From the NCBI RefSeq assembly GCF_020873915.1, contig NZ_JAHWGP010000016.1:62001-126000 (forward strand): a stretch of 64,000 nucleotides of DNA. Direction: 5' to 3'. A program made the position numbers and the translations under genes. This document shows, in pieces, positions 8,094-16,843 of this stretch. Numbering within the stretch: the stretch's first letter is position 1; every line of letters begins with the position of its first letter. Source of the DNA: Streptomyces sp. DH5 (lineage in GTDB: Bacteria > Actinomycetota > Actinomycetes > Streptomycetales > Streptomycetaceae). The notes under the pieces were generated by a model that saw nothing but the letters and a program-made list of their open reading frames with translations, made no database searches and was not told where the DNA came from.

Positions 8094-8495
8094 TCAGACC
8101 CCGATCAGCCGGATCCGGTCACCGCACAGGCGGGCCATGTCGTCGACGTCGGACGTCACCATGGCCACCGGGCCCGGCTGACGCAGTGCCCTCTCGGCCA
8201 CCGTCGCGTCGATCGCGTACTCGTGTCCATGCAGACCCGCTGCCTCGAGCAGTTCCGCCGATGCCCTCGCCGCCTGCTCGGTCACCGGCTCGACCTTGAC
8301 GCGGGACAGCGTCCACCGCAGCCGGGCCGTGTTCGTCCGCGCGTGGCTGACCTCCACGACGGTGTTGGCTCCGACGACGACGTCCGCGCCCATGCCGTGG
8401 AAGACGTGGAGCATCGCGAGCATCCTGCGGTCCTGCGCGATCCAGGCGGAGAGACCCTCGGAGTCCAGGACGAGGGTTTCGACGTGCGTGTTCAT
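8094..8495 (-). CDS. vapC: PIN-domain ribonuclease, VapC-type toxin
   Basis: A 133-residue PIN domain. The conserved acidic residues expected to bind Mg2+/Mn2+ are present: Asp11 (LVLDSEG), Glu48 (TVVEVSH), Asp96 (YAIDATVAE) and Asp116/118/119 (VTSDVDDM). VapC toxins cleave specific RNAs, often tRNAs. The start ATG overlaps the stop of the antitoxin gene as ATGA, the usual order antitoxin then toxin. The pair sits just upstream of the nasA regulatory site in the same orientation and seems unrelated to nitrogen metabolism. The RNA target cannot be predicted. Confidence 0.82.
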   Translation of the reverse strand: MNTHVETLVLDSEGLSAWIAQDRRMLAMLHVFHGMGADVVVGANTVVEVSHARTNTARLRWTLSRVKVEPVTEQAARASAELLEAAGLHGHEYAIDATVAERALRQPGPVAMVTSDVDDMARLCGDRIRLIGV

Positions 8496-8740
8496 GCCGC
8501 GCTCTGCGAGCCGCCGGCATCCGTGCCGCCCAGGATCCGGGAGCGGGCCTGCGCCAGCTCCTCCTCCGTGAAGGCTCCGTGCTCCTCCTGATGGCGCAGC
8601 AGGTCGGCGCCGAGCAGCTGATGGCGCAGCTGACGAGCCACCGCTTCGGCGACGTAGCCGGAGACGTTGTCGGTGAGCTTCCTCAGTTCGACGACCTGCT
8701 CCGCGGGGAGCGTCACCGTGATGCGCGTCGTGCCCGCCAT
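8492..8740 (-). CDS. vapB: Ribbon-helix-helix antitoxin, VapB-like
   Basis: An 82-residue protein. The first 45 residues look like a ribbon-helix-helix DNA-binding domain (TTRITVTLPAEQVVELRKL then NVSGYVAEAVARQLR). The charged C-terminal tail (EEHGAFTEEELAQARSRIL) would wrap the toxin. It is translationally coupled to the PIN toxin by a 4-bp overlap. Such antitoxins usually bind their own promoter, here probably in the short gap 8741-8771. Confidence 0.78.
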   Translation of the reverse strand: MAGTTRITVTLPAEQVVELRKLTDNVSGYVAEAVARQLRHQLLGADLLRHQEEHGAFTEEELAQARSRILGGTDAGGSQSAA

Positions 8741-8771
8741 GGAGCGAGCATGCCGCGATATGCGCGTCCGG

Positions 8772-9476
8772 TCAGTTCTGCGCCCGCTCCGCGCGGGCCT
8801 CCGCCAGCGCCTGCTCCACCCCCCGCTCCCTCGGACCCAGGAAACGCGGATCCGGCCGGAACACCGCGTCCGACGCCGCCTTCCCCGCCGCCAGCACCTC
8901 CCGGACGCCTCCGTAGTACCAGGTGGCGTCGTGCGGTTCGTCGACGCCGACCCCGTACGAGGAGACCCCGGCCGTCTCGCACAGGGCCACCGCCCGCCGG
9001 ACGTGGAAGCCCTGGCTGATCAGCACCGCCCGGTCGACGCCGAAGATCCTCTTCGCGCGGACGCAGGAGTCCCAGGTGTCGAAGCCCGCGTAGTCGCTCA
9101 CGATCCGCGTGCCGGGCACGCCGTGCCGGGTCAGGTACGCGCGCATCGCGTCGGGCTCGTCGTAGTCCTCGCGGCTGTTGTCGCCGGTGACCAGCACCAC
9201 CTCGATCCGCCCCGCCCGGTACAGCTCCGCCGCCGCGTCCAGCCGGTGCGCGAGGTACGGCGACGGCTCCCCGCCCCACAGGCCAGCGCCGAACACCACC
9301 GCGACCTCGGTGCGCGGCACGTCGACCGTCGTGCGCAGCCGCCCGTCCGTCGTCAGACGCAGCCAGGTGGCCGGCAGCAGCGCCAGCACGCACACCGCCA
9401 CCACCGCCCGCACCAGCCGCCGCCACCCCGTACGGGTGCGGGGCAGACGCGGACGGCGAACCTCGAAACGGCGCAT
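8772..9476 (-). CDS. SanA/YdcF-like (DUF218) membrane-anchored protein
   Basis: A 234-residue protein with one N-terminal membrane helix ([18 protein letters not shown]) and a DUF218 domain. Conserved family segments are visible: [59 protein letters not shown] and [13 protein letters not shown]. Homologues such as E. coli SanA affect envelope permeability, and the biochemical role is unsettled. ATG 9476 is chosen because GGGGAGGGG stands eight bases upstream; the frame could extend to 9590. It is divergent from the chelatase gene at 9690. Confidence 0.82.
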   Translation of the reverse strand: MRRFEVRRPRLPRTRTGWRRLVRAVVAVCVLALLPATWLRLTTDGRLRTTVDVPRTEVAVVFGAGLWGGEPSPYLAHRLDAAAELYRAGRIEVVLVTGDNSREDYDEPDAMRAYLTRHGVPGTRIVSDYAGFDTWDSCVRAKRIFGVDRAVLISQGFHVRRAVALCETAGVSSYGVGVDEPHDATWYYGGVREVLAAGKAASDAVFRPDPRFLGPRERGVEQALAEARAERAQN

Positions 9477-9619
9477 CGGACGGGCCCCTCCCCGGTCGCT
9501 CCCCGATCCGCAGAGACGCCACGCCGCACCCCGCGGTTCACCCGACACCCTGTGATCAGCTTCACGCCGCCGGACCAGTCCCGAGGTCACGCGCCCTCAC
9601 ACCCACCCCGGTCCGCACG

Positions 9620-9657
9620 GTGAACCGCCGGAAAACACCGGACACGCACGCGCAACG
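9620..9657 (+). promoter_or_regulatory. Degenerate GlnR-like site upstream of the chelatase gene
   Basis: The plus strand reads GTGAA-n6-GAAAA-n6-ACACG-n6-CAACG at 9620-9657. The first two elements fit gTnAc-n6-GaAAc with one mismatch each; the second pair is poor. It ends 32 nt before the ATG at 9690. The downstream gene makes siroheme precursor for NirB, so co-regulation would make sense, but the sequence alone is weak evidence. Confidence 0.35.
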
Positions 9658-9689
9658 GGAAGGCAACGTCCCCCCGCCACGATCGGTGC

Positions 9690-10454
9690 ATGACGGCGTC
9701 CACCACGAACCCTCCCGCTCTCGTCGTCGTGGCCCACGGCAGCCGCGACCCGCGTGCGCTGAGCACCGTACGACGACTCCTGGACGGGGTCCGCGCCCTG
9801 CGCCCAGGACTGCCGGTGCACCTGGGTCACATCGAGCTCAACGCGCCCCTGCTCCCCGACACCCTCGCCGGGCTCGACGCCCGCGGCACCGGCGCGGCCG
9901 TGCTCGTACCGCTGCTGCTCAGCCGGGGCTACCACGTCAAGCGGGACATCCCCGAGATGGCCGCGGGGGCACGGCTACGCACGCGCGTGGCCGCACCCCT
10001 CGGCCCGCACCCCCTGCTCGCGGACGCCCTGCACGCCCGCCTCACCGAGGCCGGCTGGCGTACCCCGGCGGACGGCACGGCCCGCCGCGCGAGCGGCGTC
10101 GTCCTCGCCGCCGCCGGGTCCCGCGACCCGCGGTCGAGGGTCGACACCCACCGCACCGCGCGACTGCTCGCCGAACGGCTCGGCGTCCCGGTGGTCCCCG
10201 CGTACGCCTCCGCCGCGGCCCCCACCGTCCCCGACGCCCTGCGCGCCCTGGCCGCCCGCGGGCGCGGCCGCGTCGCCGTCGCCTCCTGCTTCACCGCCCC
10301 CGGCCGCTTCGCCACCGCATGCGCGGCGGCGGCCCCGTGGATCGCCTCCGCCCCCCTGGGCACGCACCCGGCCATGGCCCACCTCCTCCTCCACCGCTAC
10401 GACGAGGCCCGGAGCCTCCCGGCCGGCGCGGCACGGCAGCTGGTCCCGGCCTGA
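9690..10454 (+). CDS. Sirohydrochlorin chelatase (CbiX/SirB family)
   Basis: A cytoplasmic class II chelatase of 254 residues with two CbiX domains. The first has [13 protein letters not shown] with metal-binding His16, [12 protein letters not shown] and the second histidine in [11 protein letters not shown]. The second repeats the fold ([14 protein letters not shown]) without the first histidine, so only the N-terminal half is likely catalytic. It inserts iron (siroheme) or cobalt (cobalamin) into sirohydrochlorin. Siroheme is the prosthetic group of nitrite and sulfite reductases, so the link to the nir operon 7 kb away is reasonable. It begins 33 bp after a GlnR-like site. Confidence 0.88.
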   Translation: MTASTTNPPALVVVAHGSRDPRALSTVRRLLDGVRALRPGLPVHLGHIELNAPLLPDTLAGLDARGTGAAVLVPLLLSRGYHVKRDIPEMAAGARLRTRVAAPLGPHPLLADALHARLTEAGWRTPADGTARRASGVVLAAAGSRDPRSRVDTHRTARLLAERLGVPVVPAYASAAAPTVPDALRALAARGRGRVAVASCFTAPGRFATACAAAAPWIASAPLGTHPAMAHLLLHRYDEARSLPAGAARQLVPA

Positions 10455-10480
10455 GGGGTCGCGGGCAACCCCGGCCCGAC

Positions 10481-10577
10481 CGCACCGCACGGTCACACCC
10501 CCGCCCGGGGCACCGCACGGTCACCCCGCCCGCCCGCCCGCCCGCCCCGGCCGCACCGCACGGTCACACCCCCGCCC
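10481..10577. repeat. Short direct repeats in the cbiX-dgt gap
   Basis: The core GCACCGCACGGTCAC occurs three times, at about 10482, 10510 and 10553. The first and third copies extend identically through an ACCCCCGCCC tail. A run of CCCG units separates copies two and three. The array occupies most of the 155-bp gap between the chelatase stop and the dgt start. No function is evident; slippage-prone simple sequence is the plain explanation. Confidence 0.6.
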
Positions 10578-10597
10578 CGGCTGTCACACCTTCCCCG

Positions 10598-10603
10598 TAC
10601 TGT
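10598..10603 (+). promoter_or_regulatory. Candidate -10 box for leaderless dgt transcript
   Basis: TACTGT ends six bases before the ATG at 10610, so transcription would begin at or next to the start codon. No ribosome binding site precedes the ATG, which agrees with a leaderless mRNA. No convincing -35 box stands 17-18 bp upstream. Confidence 0.4.
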
Positions 10604-10609
10604 CATGAC

Positions 10610-11884
10610 ATGGAAGGCACCACGCTCCCCCCGGCCTACGACCCGACGTCCGTCGCCCGCTGGGCCCCCGAACCGGACAAACGCCCCGGCCGCACCGCCT
10701 TCCAGCGCGACCGCGCCCGCGTCCTGCACTCCGGGGCCCTCCGCCGCCTCGCCGGAAAGACACAGGTCGTCACCCCGGGCGCGCACCACCAGATGTGGGA
10801 CGCCAGCCCCCGCACCCGCCTCACCCACTCCCTCGAATGCGCCCAGGTGGGCCGCGAGCTCGGCGCGGCCCTCGGCTGCGACCCCGACCTCGTCGAAGCC
10901 GCCTGCCTCTCCCACGACCTGGGCCACCCGCCCTTCGGCCACAACGGCGAGCAGGCGCTGAACGAGTTCGCCGAGGACTGCGGCGGCTTCGAGGGCAACG
11001 CACAGTCGCTGCGCCTGCTCACCCGCCTCGAACCGAAGCGGTTCACCCCCGAGGGCTCCGTCGGCCTGAACCTCACCCGCGCCGCCCTCGACGCCGCCAC
11101 CAAGTACCCCTGGCCCCGCGGCGCCCACCCCACCGACCCGGCCTCCCCGAAGTTCGGTGTCTACGACGACGACCGTCCCGTATTCGACTGGGTCCGCGAG
11201 GGCGCCCCCGCCGACCGCGTCTGCTTCGAGGCGCAGGTCATGGACTGGGCCGACGACGTGGCCTACTCGGTGCACGACGTGGAGGACGGCCTGCACGCCG
11301 GCCACATCGACCCCAACTGCCTGCACGCCGAACCGGAGCGCCGGGCCGTCTTCGCCGTCGCCGTCGGCCGGTACGTCCCCGCGGGCACCGACCCCGCCGA
11401 ACTGGCCGAGGCCCTCGACCGCCTCCTCGCCCAGGAGTGGTGGCCGCACGGCTACGACGGCACCGCCGTCGCCCAGGCCCGCCTGAAGGACGCCACCAGC
11501 CAGCTCATCGGCCGCTTCTGCCTCGCCGCCGAGGGCGCCACCCGGCGTTCCTTCGGTACCGGGCGTCTCACCCGGTACGGGGCCGAGCTGGTCGTGCCGC
11601 GCGGCACCCGCATGGAGTGCGCGGTCCTCAAGGCGGTCGCCGACCGCTACGTCATGCAGCGCGCCGAGCAGGAACAGCTCCGCGCCGACCAGCGCGTCGT
11701 CGTCCTCGAGCTGGCCGAGGCGCTCACCGCCCGCGCCCCCGACGGCCTGGACCCGCAGTTCCGCGCCCTGTTCCACCAGGCGCCGGACGACCGCGCCCGC
11801 AAGCGGGTGGTCGTCGACCAGGTCGCGTCCCTCACGGACATCGCGGCCCGTTCGCTTCACGCCCGGCTCACGGGGCAGTCGTGA
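10610..11884 (+). CDS. dgt: Deoxyguanosinetriphosphate triphosphohydrolase-like protein (HD superfamily)
   Basis: A cytoplasmic HD-domain hydrolase of 424 residues that cleaves dNTPs to nucleoside and triphosphate. Metal ligands are visible: His73 in RLTHSLE, His102-Asp103 in [14 protein letters not shown], and a downstream Asp in [14 protein letters not shown]. The length fits the short, actinobacterial type of dGTPase-like proteins (about 420). In Streptomyces the gene commonly lies next to dnaG, as here, which suggests a role in keeping dNTP pools fit for replication; that is inference. Confidence 0.9.
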   Translation: MEGTTLPPAYDPTSVARWAPEPDKRPGRTAFQRDRARVLHSGALRRLAGKTQVVTPGAHHQMWDASPRTRLTHSLECAQVGRELGAALGCDPDLVEAACLSHDLGHPPFGHNGEQALNEFAEDCGGFEGNAQSLRLLTRLEPKRFTPEGSVGLNLTRAALDAATKYPWPRGAHPTDPASPKFGVYDDDRPVFDWVREGAPADRVCFEAQVMDWADDVAYSVHDVEDGLHAGHIDPNCLHAEPERRAVFAVAVGRYVPAGTDPAELAEALDRLLAQEWWPHGYDGTAVAQARLKDATSQLIGRFCLAAEGATRRSFGTGRLTRYGAELVVPRGTRMECAVLKAVADRYVMQRAEQEQLRADQRVVVLELAEALTARAPDGLDPQFRALFHQAPDDRARKRVVVDQVASLTDIAARSLHARLTGQS

Positions 11885-11991
11885 GCGGTCCGGCCATGTC
11901 CCGCATGGCCTGATCGGCGCACTCCCCCTTACGGCATCGTTCCGCGTGCGGGAGGCTCACAGGTGGCGACACCCTTACGAGGAGGCATCAC

Positions 11992-13257
11992 GTGGTCGAC
12001 GCGGACCAGACCTTCGTCATCGTCGGAGGCGGACTGACCGGAGCCAAGGCGGCCGAGACGCTGAGAACGGAGGGCTTCACCGGCCGCGTGATACTGATCT
12101 GCGACGAACGCGACCACCCGTACGAGCGACCGCCCCTGTCCAAGGGCTACCTCCTCGGCAAGGAGGAACGCGACAGCGTCTTCGTGCACGAGCCCGCCTG
12201 GTACGCGCAGCACGACATCGAACTCCACCTCGGCCAGACGGTCGACGCCGTCGACCGGGCCGCGAAGACGGTCCGCTTCGGCGACGACGGCACCACCGTC
12301 CGCTACGACAAGCTGCTGCTCGCCACCGGCGCCGAACCGCGCCGGCTGGACATCCCGGGCACGGACCTCGCGGGCGTGCACCACCTGCGGCGCCTCGCCC
12401 ACTCCGATCGCCTCAAGGGCGTCCTGGCCTCCCTCGGCCGGGACAACGGGCACCTGGTGATCGCCGGCGCCGGCTGGATCGGCCTGGAGATCGCGGCGGC
12501 GGCCCGCCACTACGGCGCGGAGGTCACCGTCGTCCACCGGGGACAGACCCCGCTGCACTCGGCCCTCGGTCCCGAGCTCGGCCAGCTCTTCGCCGAGCTG
12601 CACCGCGAGCACGGCGTGCGCTTCCACTTCGGGGCGACCCTCACCGAGATCACCGGGCAGGACGGCATGGTTTTCGCCGCCCGCACCGACGACGGCGAGG
12701 AGCACCCCGCCCACGCCGTCCTGGCGGCGATCGGCGCGGCCCCGCGGGTGTCCCTCGCGGAGGCGGCGGGCCTGGAACTCGCCGACCGTGAAGCGGGCGG
12801 GGGCATCCTGGTCGACGAGCGGTTGCGCACGTCCGACCCGGACGTCTACGCGGCCGGTGACGTCGCCGCCTTCCCGCACGCCCTCTTCGACACGCGGCTG
12901 AGGGTGGAGCACTGGGCCAACGCCCTGAACGGCGGTCCGGCGGCCGCCCGCTCCATGCTGGGGCGCGACGCGGCCTACGACCGCCTGCCGTACTTCTTCA
13001 GCGACCAGTACGACCTGGGGATGGAGTACTCCGGGTGGGCGCCGCCGGGCTCGTACGACCAGGTGGTCGTCCGGGGGGACGCGGGCAAGCGCCAGTTCAT
13101 CGCCTTCTGGGTGAAGGAGGGACGCGTGCTCGCCGGGATGAACGTGAACGTGTGGGATGTCACGGATCCGATCCAGGAGCTGATCCGGTCCCGGACGCGG
13201 CTGGACACGGAGGCGCTGGCGGATCCGCGCGTGCCGTTGGCGAGCCTCGCCGCCTAG
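11992..13257 (+). CDS. FAD-dependent ferredoxin reductase-like oxidoreductase
   Basis: A 421-residue flavoprotein of the pyridine nucleotide-disulfide superfamily. It shows the N-terminal FAD motif (IVGGGLTGAKAAE), YERPPLSKGYLL, the NAD motif (VIAGAGWIGLEIAAAARHYGAEVTV) and the FAD-closing VYAAGDVAAFPHALF. A C-terminal reductase domain follows (GMEYSGWAPPGSYDQVVVRG). Such proteins transfer electrons from NAD(P)H to ferredoxins, often for P450s or Rieske oxygenases; no partner is encoded nearby. GTG 11992 has GAGGAGG seven bases upstream. The gene lies between dgt and dnaG as an apparent single transcript. Confidence 0.87.
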   Translation: MVDADQTFVIVGGGLTGAKAAETLRTEGFTGRVILICDERDHPYERPPLSKGYLLGKEERDSVFVHEPAWYAQHDIELHLGQTVDAVDRAAKTVRFGDDGTTVRYDKLLLATGAEPRRLDIPGTDLAGVHHLRRLAHSDRLKGVLASLGRDNGHLVIAGAGWIGLEIAAAARHYGAEVTVVHRGQTPLHSALGPELGQLFAELHREHGVRFHFGATLTEITGQDGMVFAARTDDGEEHPAHAVLAAIGAAPRVSLAEAAGLELADREAGGGILVDERLRTSDPDVYAAGDVAAFPHALFDTRLRVEHWANALNGGPAAARSMLGRDAAYDRLPYFFSDQYDLGMEYSGWAPPGSYDQVVVRGDAGKRQFIAFWVKEGRVLAGMNVNVWDVTDPIQELIRSRTRLDTEALADPRVPLASLAA

Positions 13258-13360
13258 GCGACCGCCGGGAGCCGTCCCGCCCTCAGGGTCCGTCCGTCCG
13301 GTCGCACGTGCGGGCGTCGCGGTTGCGCCGCCGGCCGCCGGGGATGTCACAGCGCACCCG

Positions 13361-13366
13361 TAGACT
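13361..13366 (+). promoter_or_regulatory. Candidate -10 box for leaderless dnaG transcript
   Basis: TAGACT fits the streptomycete TAGnnT -10 consensus and lies six bases before the GTG at 13373. No Shine-Dalgarno sequence precedes that codon, so the primase message is probably leaderless. A canonical -35 box is not apparent. Confidence 0.5.
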
Positions 13367-13372
13367 TCACGT

Positions 13373-15301
13373 GTGGCAGGGCGGATCAATGACGAGGACG
13401 TGAAGGCGGTTCGGGACGCGGTCCCGATCGACGCCGTGGTGTCCGAGTATCTGCAGCTGCGCAACGCGGGCGGCGGGAACCTCAAGGGTCTCTGCCCCTT
13501 CCACGACGAGAAGTCGCCGTCCTTCCAGGTCAGCCCGAGCAAGGGACTCTTCCACTGCTTCGGCTGCCAGGAGGGCGGCGACACCCTCTCGTTCGTGATG
13601 AAGATCGACCACCTCTCCTTCTCGGAGGCGGTCGAGCGGCTCGCCGGTCAGGCCGGCATCACCCTGCGGTACGAGGAGGGCGGGTACAACCCCGCCCACC
13701 AGCGCGGTGAGCGCATCCGCCTGGTCGAGGCCCACAAGCTCGCGGCCGAGTGGTACGCGGAACAGCTCGCGACGTCCCCCGAGGCCGACACCGGGCGGGT
13801 CTTCCTCGCCGAGCGCGGTTTCGACCAGGGCGCCGCCCTTCACTTCGGTGTCGGCTACAGCCCCCAGGGCTGGGACCACCTCACCCGTTTCCTGCGCGGC
13901 AAGGGCTTCAGCGACAAGGAGCTGATCCTCTCCGGACTCTCCCAGGAGGGCCGCCGCGGCCCCATCGACCGCTTCCGCGGCCGGCTGATGTGGCCCATCC
14001 GCGACATCGGCGGAGAGGTCGTCGGCTTCGGCGCCCGCAAGCTCTACGAGGCGGACAACGGCCCCAAGTACCTGAACACCCCCGAGACCGCGATCTACAA
14101 GAAGTCGCAGGTCCTGTACGGCATCGACCTGGCGAAGAAGGACATCGCGAAGTCCTCCCGCGCCGTCGTCGTCGAGGGCTACACCGACGTCATGGCCTGC
14201 CACCTCGCGGGCGTCACCACCGCCATCGCCACCTGCGGCACCGCCTTCGGCGGCGACCACATCAAGATCCTCCGCCGGCTGCTGATGGACAACGGATCGG
14301 CCCGCGTGATCTTCACCTTCGACGGCGACGCGGCCGGCCAGAAGGCGGCCCTGCGCGCCTTCGAGGACGACCAGAAGTTCGCCGCCGAGACCTACATCGC
14401 CGTCGCCCCCGACGGCATGGACCCCTGCGACCTGCGCCTCGCGAAGGGCGACGAGGCCGTCGCCGACCTGGTCGAACCGCGCACCCCGCTCTTCGAGTTC
14501 GCGCTCCGCCAGATCGTCCGCCGCTACGACCTGGACACCCCGGCCGGCCGCGCCGGCGCCCTCGACGAGGCCGCCCCGATCGTGGCCCGCATCAAGAACA
14601 GCGGCGCCCAGCACGAGGTCGCCGTCGAGCTCGCCGGGATGCTCGGCATCCTCGACACCCAGTTCGTCGTCAAGCGGGTCGCCCAGCTCGCCCGCTGGGC
14701 CCGCGACCGCGGCGGCAAGGGACCGGCCCCGGACCGCCGCCGGGAGCGGGGCGGCGGCGCACCGCAGCCGTACGCGTCCGCTCCCACCGCCCCGCGCGGA
14801 CCCGCCCTGAACCTGCGCAACCCGGTCTTCGCCACCGAACGCGAACTGCTGAAGCTCGCCCTGCAGCGACCCGAACTGGTCTCCCCGGCGTTCGACGCGT
14901 ACGGGCTCGACGAGTTCACCGCCCCTCCCTACGCGGCCGTGCGCCAGGCCATCCTGGACGCGGGCGGCGCCGAGCACGGAGTGGGGGACCCGCAGGAGTA
15001 CCTGATCCGGGTGCGCGACGCGGCCCCCGACGACACCGTGCGCGCCATGGTCACCGAACTCGCGGTCGAGGCGATCATGCTGCACCGGGGCGTCAAGGAG
15101 GTCGACGAGACCTATGCGGGCGCCCAGCTGGTCACCGTCCGCCGCCGCGCCGTCGAGCGCCGCATCCGTGACATCGCCGGCCGTCTCACCCGCCTCGGCG
15201 CCCACGGCGACCCGGCGGAACTGACCGCCGTGCAGAACGAGTTGTGGGTCCTCCAGCAGTACGACCAGGCGCTGCGGGAGCACGGCGCGGCCGCCCTGTA
15301 G
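13373..15301 (+). CDS. dnaG: DNA primase DnaG
   Basis: Synthesises RNA primers at the replication fork, recruited by the DnaB helicase. Domains in order: a CHC2 zinc finger with Cys41, His44, Cys62 and Cys65 ([12 protein letters not shown]...FHCFGC); the catalytic core with [21 protein letters not shown]; a TOPRIM fold ([11 protein letters not shown], then [13 protein letters not shown] with metal-binding aspartates); and the C-terminal DnaB-interacting domain after a basic, Pro-rich linker at about residues 460-490. Its 642 residues are usual for the family. The start GTG fits the [11 protein letters not shown]-terminus and the -10 box just upstream. It is followed by an hrdA-type sigma gene, as I recall from S. 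coelicolor. Confidence 0.96.
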   Translation: MAGRINDEDVKAVRDAVPIDAVVSEYLQLRNAGGGNLKGLCPFHDEKSPSFQVSPSKGLFHCFGCQEGGDTLSFVMKIDHLSFSEAVERLAGQAGITLRYEEGGYNPAHQRGERIRLVEAHKLAAEWYAEQLATSPEADTGRVFLAERGFDQGAALHFGVGYSPQGWDHLTRFLRGKGFSDKELILSGLSQEGRRGPIDRFRGRLMWPIRDIGGEVVGFGARKLYEADNGPKYLNTPETAIYKKSQVLYGIDLAKKDIAKSSRAVVVEGYTDVMACHLAGVTTAIATCGTAFGGDHIKILRRLLMDNGSARVIFTFDGDAAGQKAALRAFEDDQKFAAETYIAVAPDGMDPCDLRLAKGDEAVADLVEPRTPLFEFALRQIVRRYDLDTPAGRAGALDEAAPIVARIKNSGAQHEVAVELAGMLGILDTQFVVKRVAQLARWARDRGGKGPAPDRRRERGGGAPQPYASAPTAPRGPALNLRNPVFATERELLKLALQRPELVSPAFDAYGLDEFTAPPYAAVRQAILDAGGAEHGVGDPQEYLIRVRDAAPDDTVRAMVTELAVEAIMLHRGVKEVDETYAGAQLVTVRRRAVERRIRDIAGRLTRLGAHGDPAELTAVQNELWVLQQYDQALREHGAAAL

Positions 15302-15325
15302 GGCCGTCCGGGGGCGGCGCGGGGA

Positions 15326-15376
15326 CACGCACCCGGTCCGCGTCGCCGCGTGTCGGGGCACGCACCCGGTCCGCGT
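15326..15376. repeat. 18-bp direct repeat downstream of dnaG
   Basis: CACGCACCCGGTCCGCGT occurs at 15326-15343 and again at 15359-15376, 33 bp apart. It lies in the 271-bp gap between dnaG and hrdA. The rest of that gap shows no gene and no convincing promoter boxes. It may be a tandem duplication of intergenic sequence. Confidence 0.7.
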
Positions 15377-15572
15377 AACCGCGCTGTCACGCAGCGGACG
15401 CAAAAAGTCACCGCACGCCCCTCGTGGGGACGATGTGCCGTACCCCACACTGGGGGCGGTGCCTGAGTCCTCGGCTCATCGAGTACGGGACGGACAGCGG
15501 CGAGGCCGTCGCCTCCGCCCCCGAAGTGCCGCTGCCCACCCCCCGGCAGCGATCATCCTGGAGGTCGCCCCC

Positions 15573-16721
15573 GTGCAGACCCAGAGCCAGATCCTCACCC
15601 AGCCCGGCGCGGACGTGCTCGTCGCCACGCCCGCGCGGAGCCGCGTCGCGCTCCACGCCGAGAGGCCGCCGGACACGGCGAAGGCGTCCGAACCGCCCGC
15701 CGACGCCGCCGACCCCGTCGCCCCCGCCGACGCCGCCGTCACCCCCGCCGACCCCGTCACCCCCGCCGACCCCGCTGAACCGCCCGCGCCCGTCCGGCCC
15801 GAAAACGCAGGTCCCTCCTCCGACCTGTTCCGCCAGTACCTGCGCGAGATCGGCCGCATCCCGCTGCTCACCGCCGCCGAGGAGGTCGAGCTCGCCCGCC
15901 GGGTCGAGGCGGGACTGTTCGCCGAGGAGAAGCTGCGCCGCACCCCCGACCTGGACAGCAGACTCGCCTCCGACCTGGACCGGCTCGTCGTCCTGGGCCG
16001 GGTGGCCAAGCGGCGGCTGATCGAGGCGAACCTGCGGCTCGTCGTGTCGGTGGCCAAGCGGTACGTGGGCCGCGGCCTGACCATGCTGGACCTGGTGCAG
16101 GAGGGCAACCTCGGGCTGATCCGGGCGGTGGAGAAGTTCGACTACGCACGCGGCTACAAGTTCTCCACGTACGCCACCTGGTGGATCCGCCAGGCCATGT
16201 CCCGGGCCCTCGCCGACCAGGCCCGCACCATCCGCGTGCCGGTGCACGTGGTCGAGCTCATCAACCGCGTCGTGCGGGTGCAGCGGCGGATGCTCCAGGA
16301 ACGCGGGTACGAGCCGACGCCGGCCGAGGTCGCCGCGCAGCTCGACCTGCCGCCGGAGCGGGTCGGCGAGGTGCTGCGGCTCGCCCAGGAACCGGTGTCG
16401 CTGCACGCCCCGGTGGGGGAGGAGGACGACGTGGCGTTCGGCGACCTCATCGAGGACGGCGACGCGGCGAGCCCCGTCGAGTCGGCGGCGTTCCTGCTGC
16501 TGCGGGAGCACCTGGAGGCGGTGCTGTCCACGCTGGGGGAGCGGGAGCGGAAGGTGGTGCAGCTCCGCTACGGGCTGGTGGACGGGCGTCCGCGGACGCT
16601 GGAGGAGATCGGCCGGATCTTCGGGGTGACGCGGGAGCGGATCCGGCAGATCGAGAGCAAGACGCTGAACAAGCTCCGCGACCACGCGTTCGCGGACCAG
16701 CTGCGGGGGTATCTCGACTGA
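15573..16721 (+). CDS. hrdA: Group 2 RNA polymerase sigma factor, HrdA-like
   Basis: A non-essential relative of the principal sigma factor, 382 residues. The N-terminal 70 or so residues are Pro/Ala/Asp/Val-rich with tandem PADPV-like units and replace the longer region 1.1 of HrdB. Region 1.2 is [16 protein letters not shown]. Region 2 has [18 protein letters not shown], the core-binding [17 protein letters not shown] and the -10 recognition [14 protein letters not shown]. Region 4 has [20 protein letters not shown] with the -35 recognition helix. GTG 15573 is chosen because GGAGG stands eight bases before it; the frame is open upstream to 15435. Position next to dnaG matches my memory of S. 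coelicolor hrdA. Confidence 0.88.
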   Translation: MQTQSQILTQPGADVLVATPARSRVALHAERPPDTAKASEPPADAADPVAPADAAVTPADPVTPADPAEPPAPVRPENAGPSSDLFRQYLREIGRIPLLTAAEEVELARRVEAGLFAEEKLRRTPDLDSRLASDLDRLVVLGRVAKRRLIEANLRLVVSVAKRYVGRGLTMLDLVQEGNLGLIRAVEKFDYARGYKFSTYATWWIRQAMSRALADQARTIRVPVHVVELINRVVRVQRRMLQERGYEPTPAEVAAQLDLPPERVGEVLRLAQEPVSLHAPVGEEDDVAFGDLIEDGDAASPVESAAFLLLREHLEAVLSTLGERERKVVQLRYGLVDGRPRTLEEIGRIFGVTRERIRQIESKTLNKLRDHAFADQLRGYLD

Positions 16722-16782
16722 TCGTCTCCGCCCCCGCCGCCCCTTCCCTTCCCTTCCCGGACGGGGGCTCCGCCCCGGACCC

Positions 16783-16830
16783 CGCTCCCCGAACGCCGGA
16801 GGGGCCGACTTCGACGGCGTTCGAGGAGCG
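16783..16830. terminator. Bidirectional hairpin between hrdA and the ABC exporter operon
   Basis: The arms 16783-16797 and 16816-16830 pair over 15 positions with one mismatch around an 18-nt loop. They lie between convergent genes, so the hairpin can serve both transcripts. The core (CGAACGCCGGAGGGGC) closely resembles the hairpin at 48184-48233, which suggests a dispersed intergenic element. No T-run follows, as is common in this genus. Confidence 0.7.
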
Positions 16831-16843
16831 GGCGGGGGACGAC

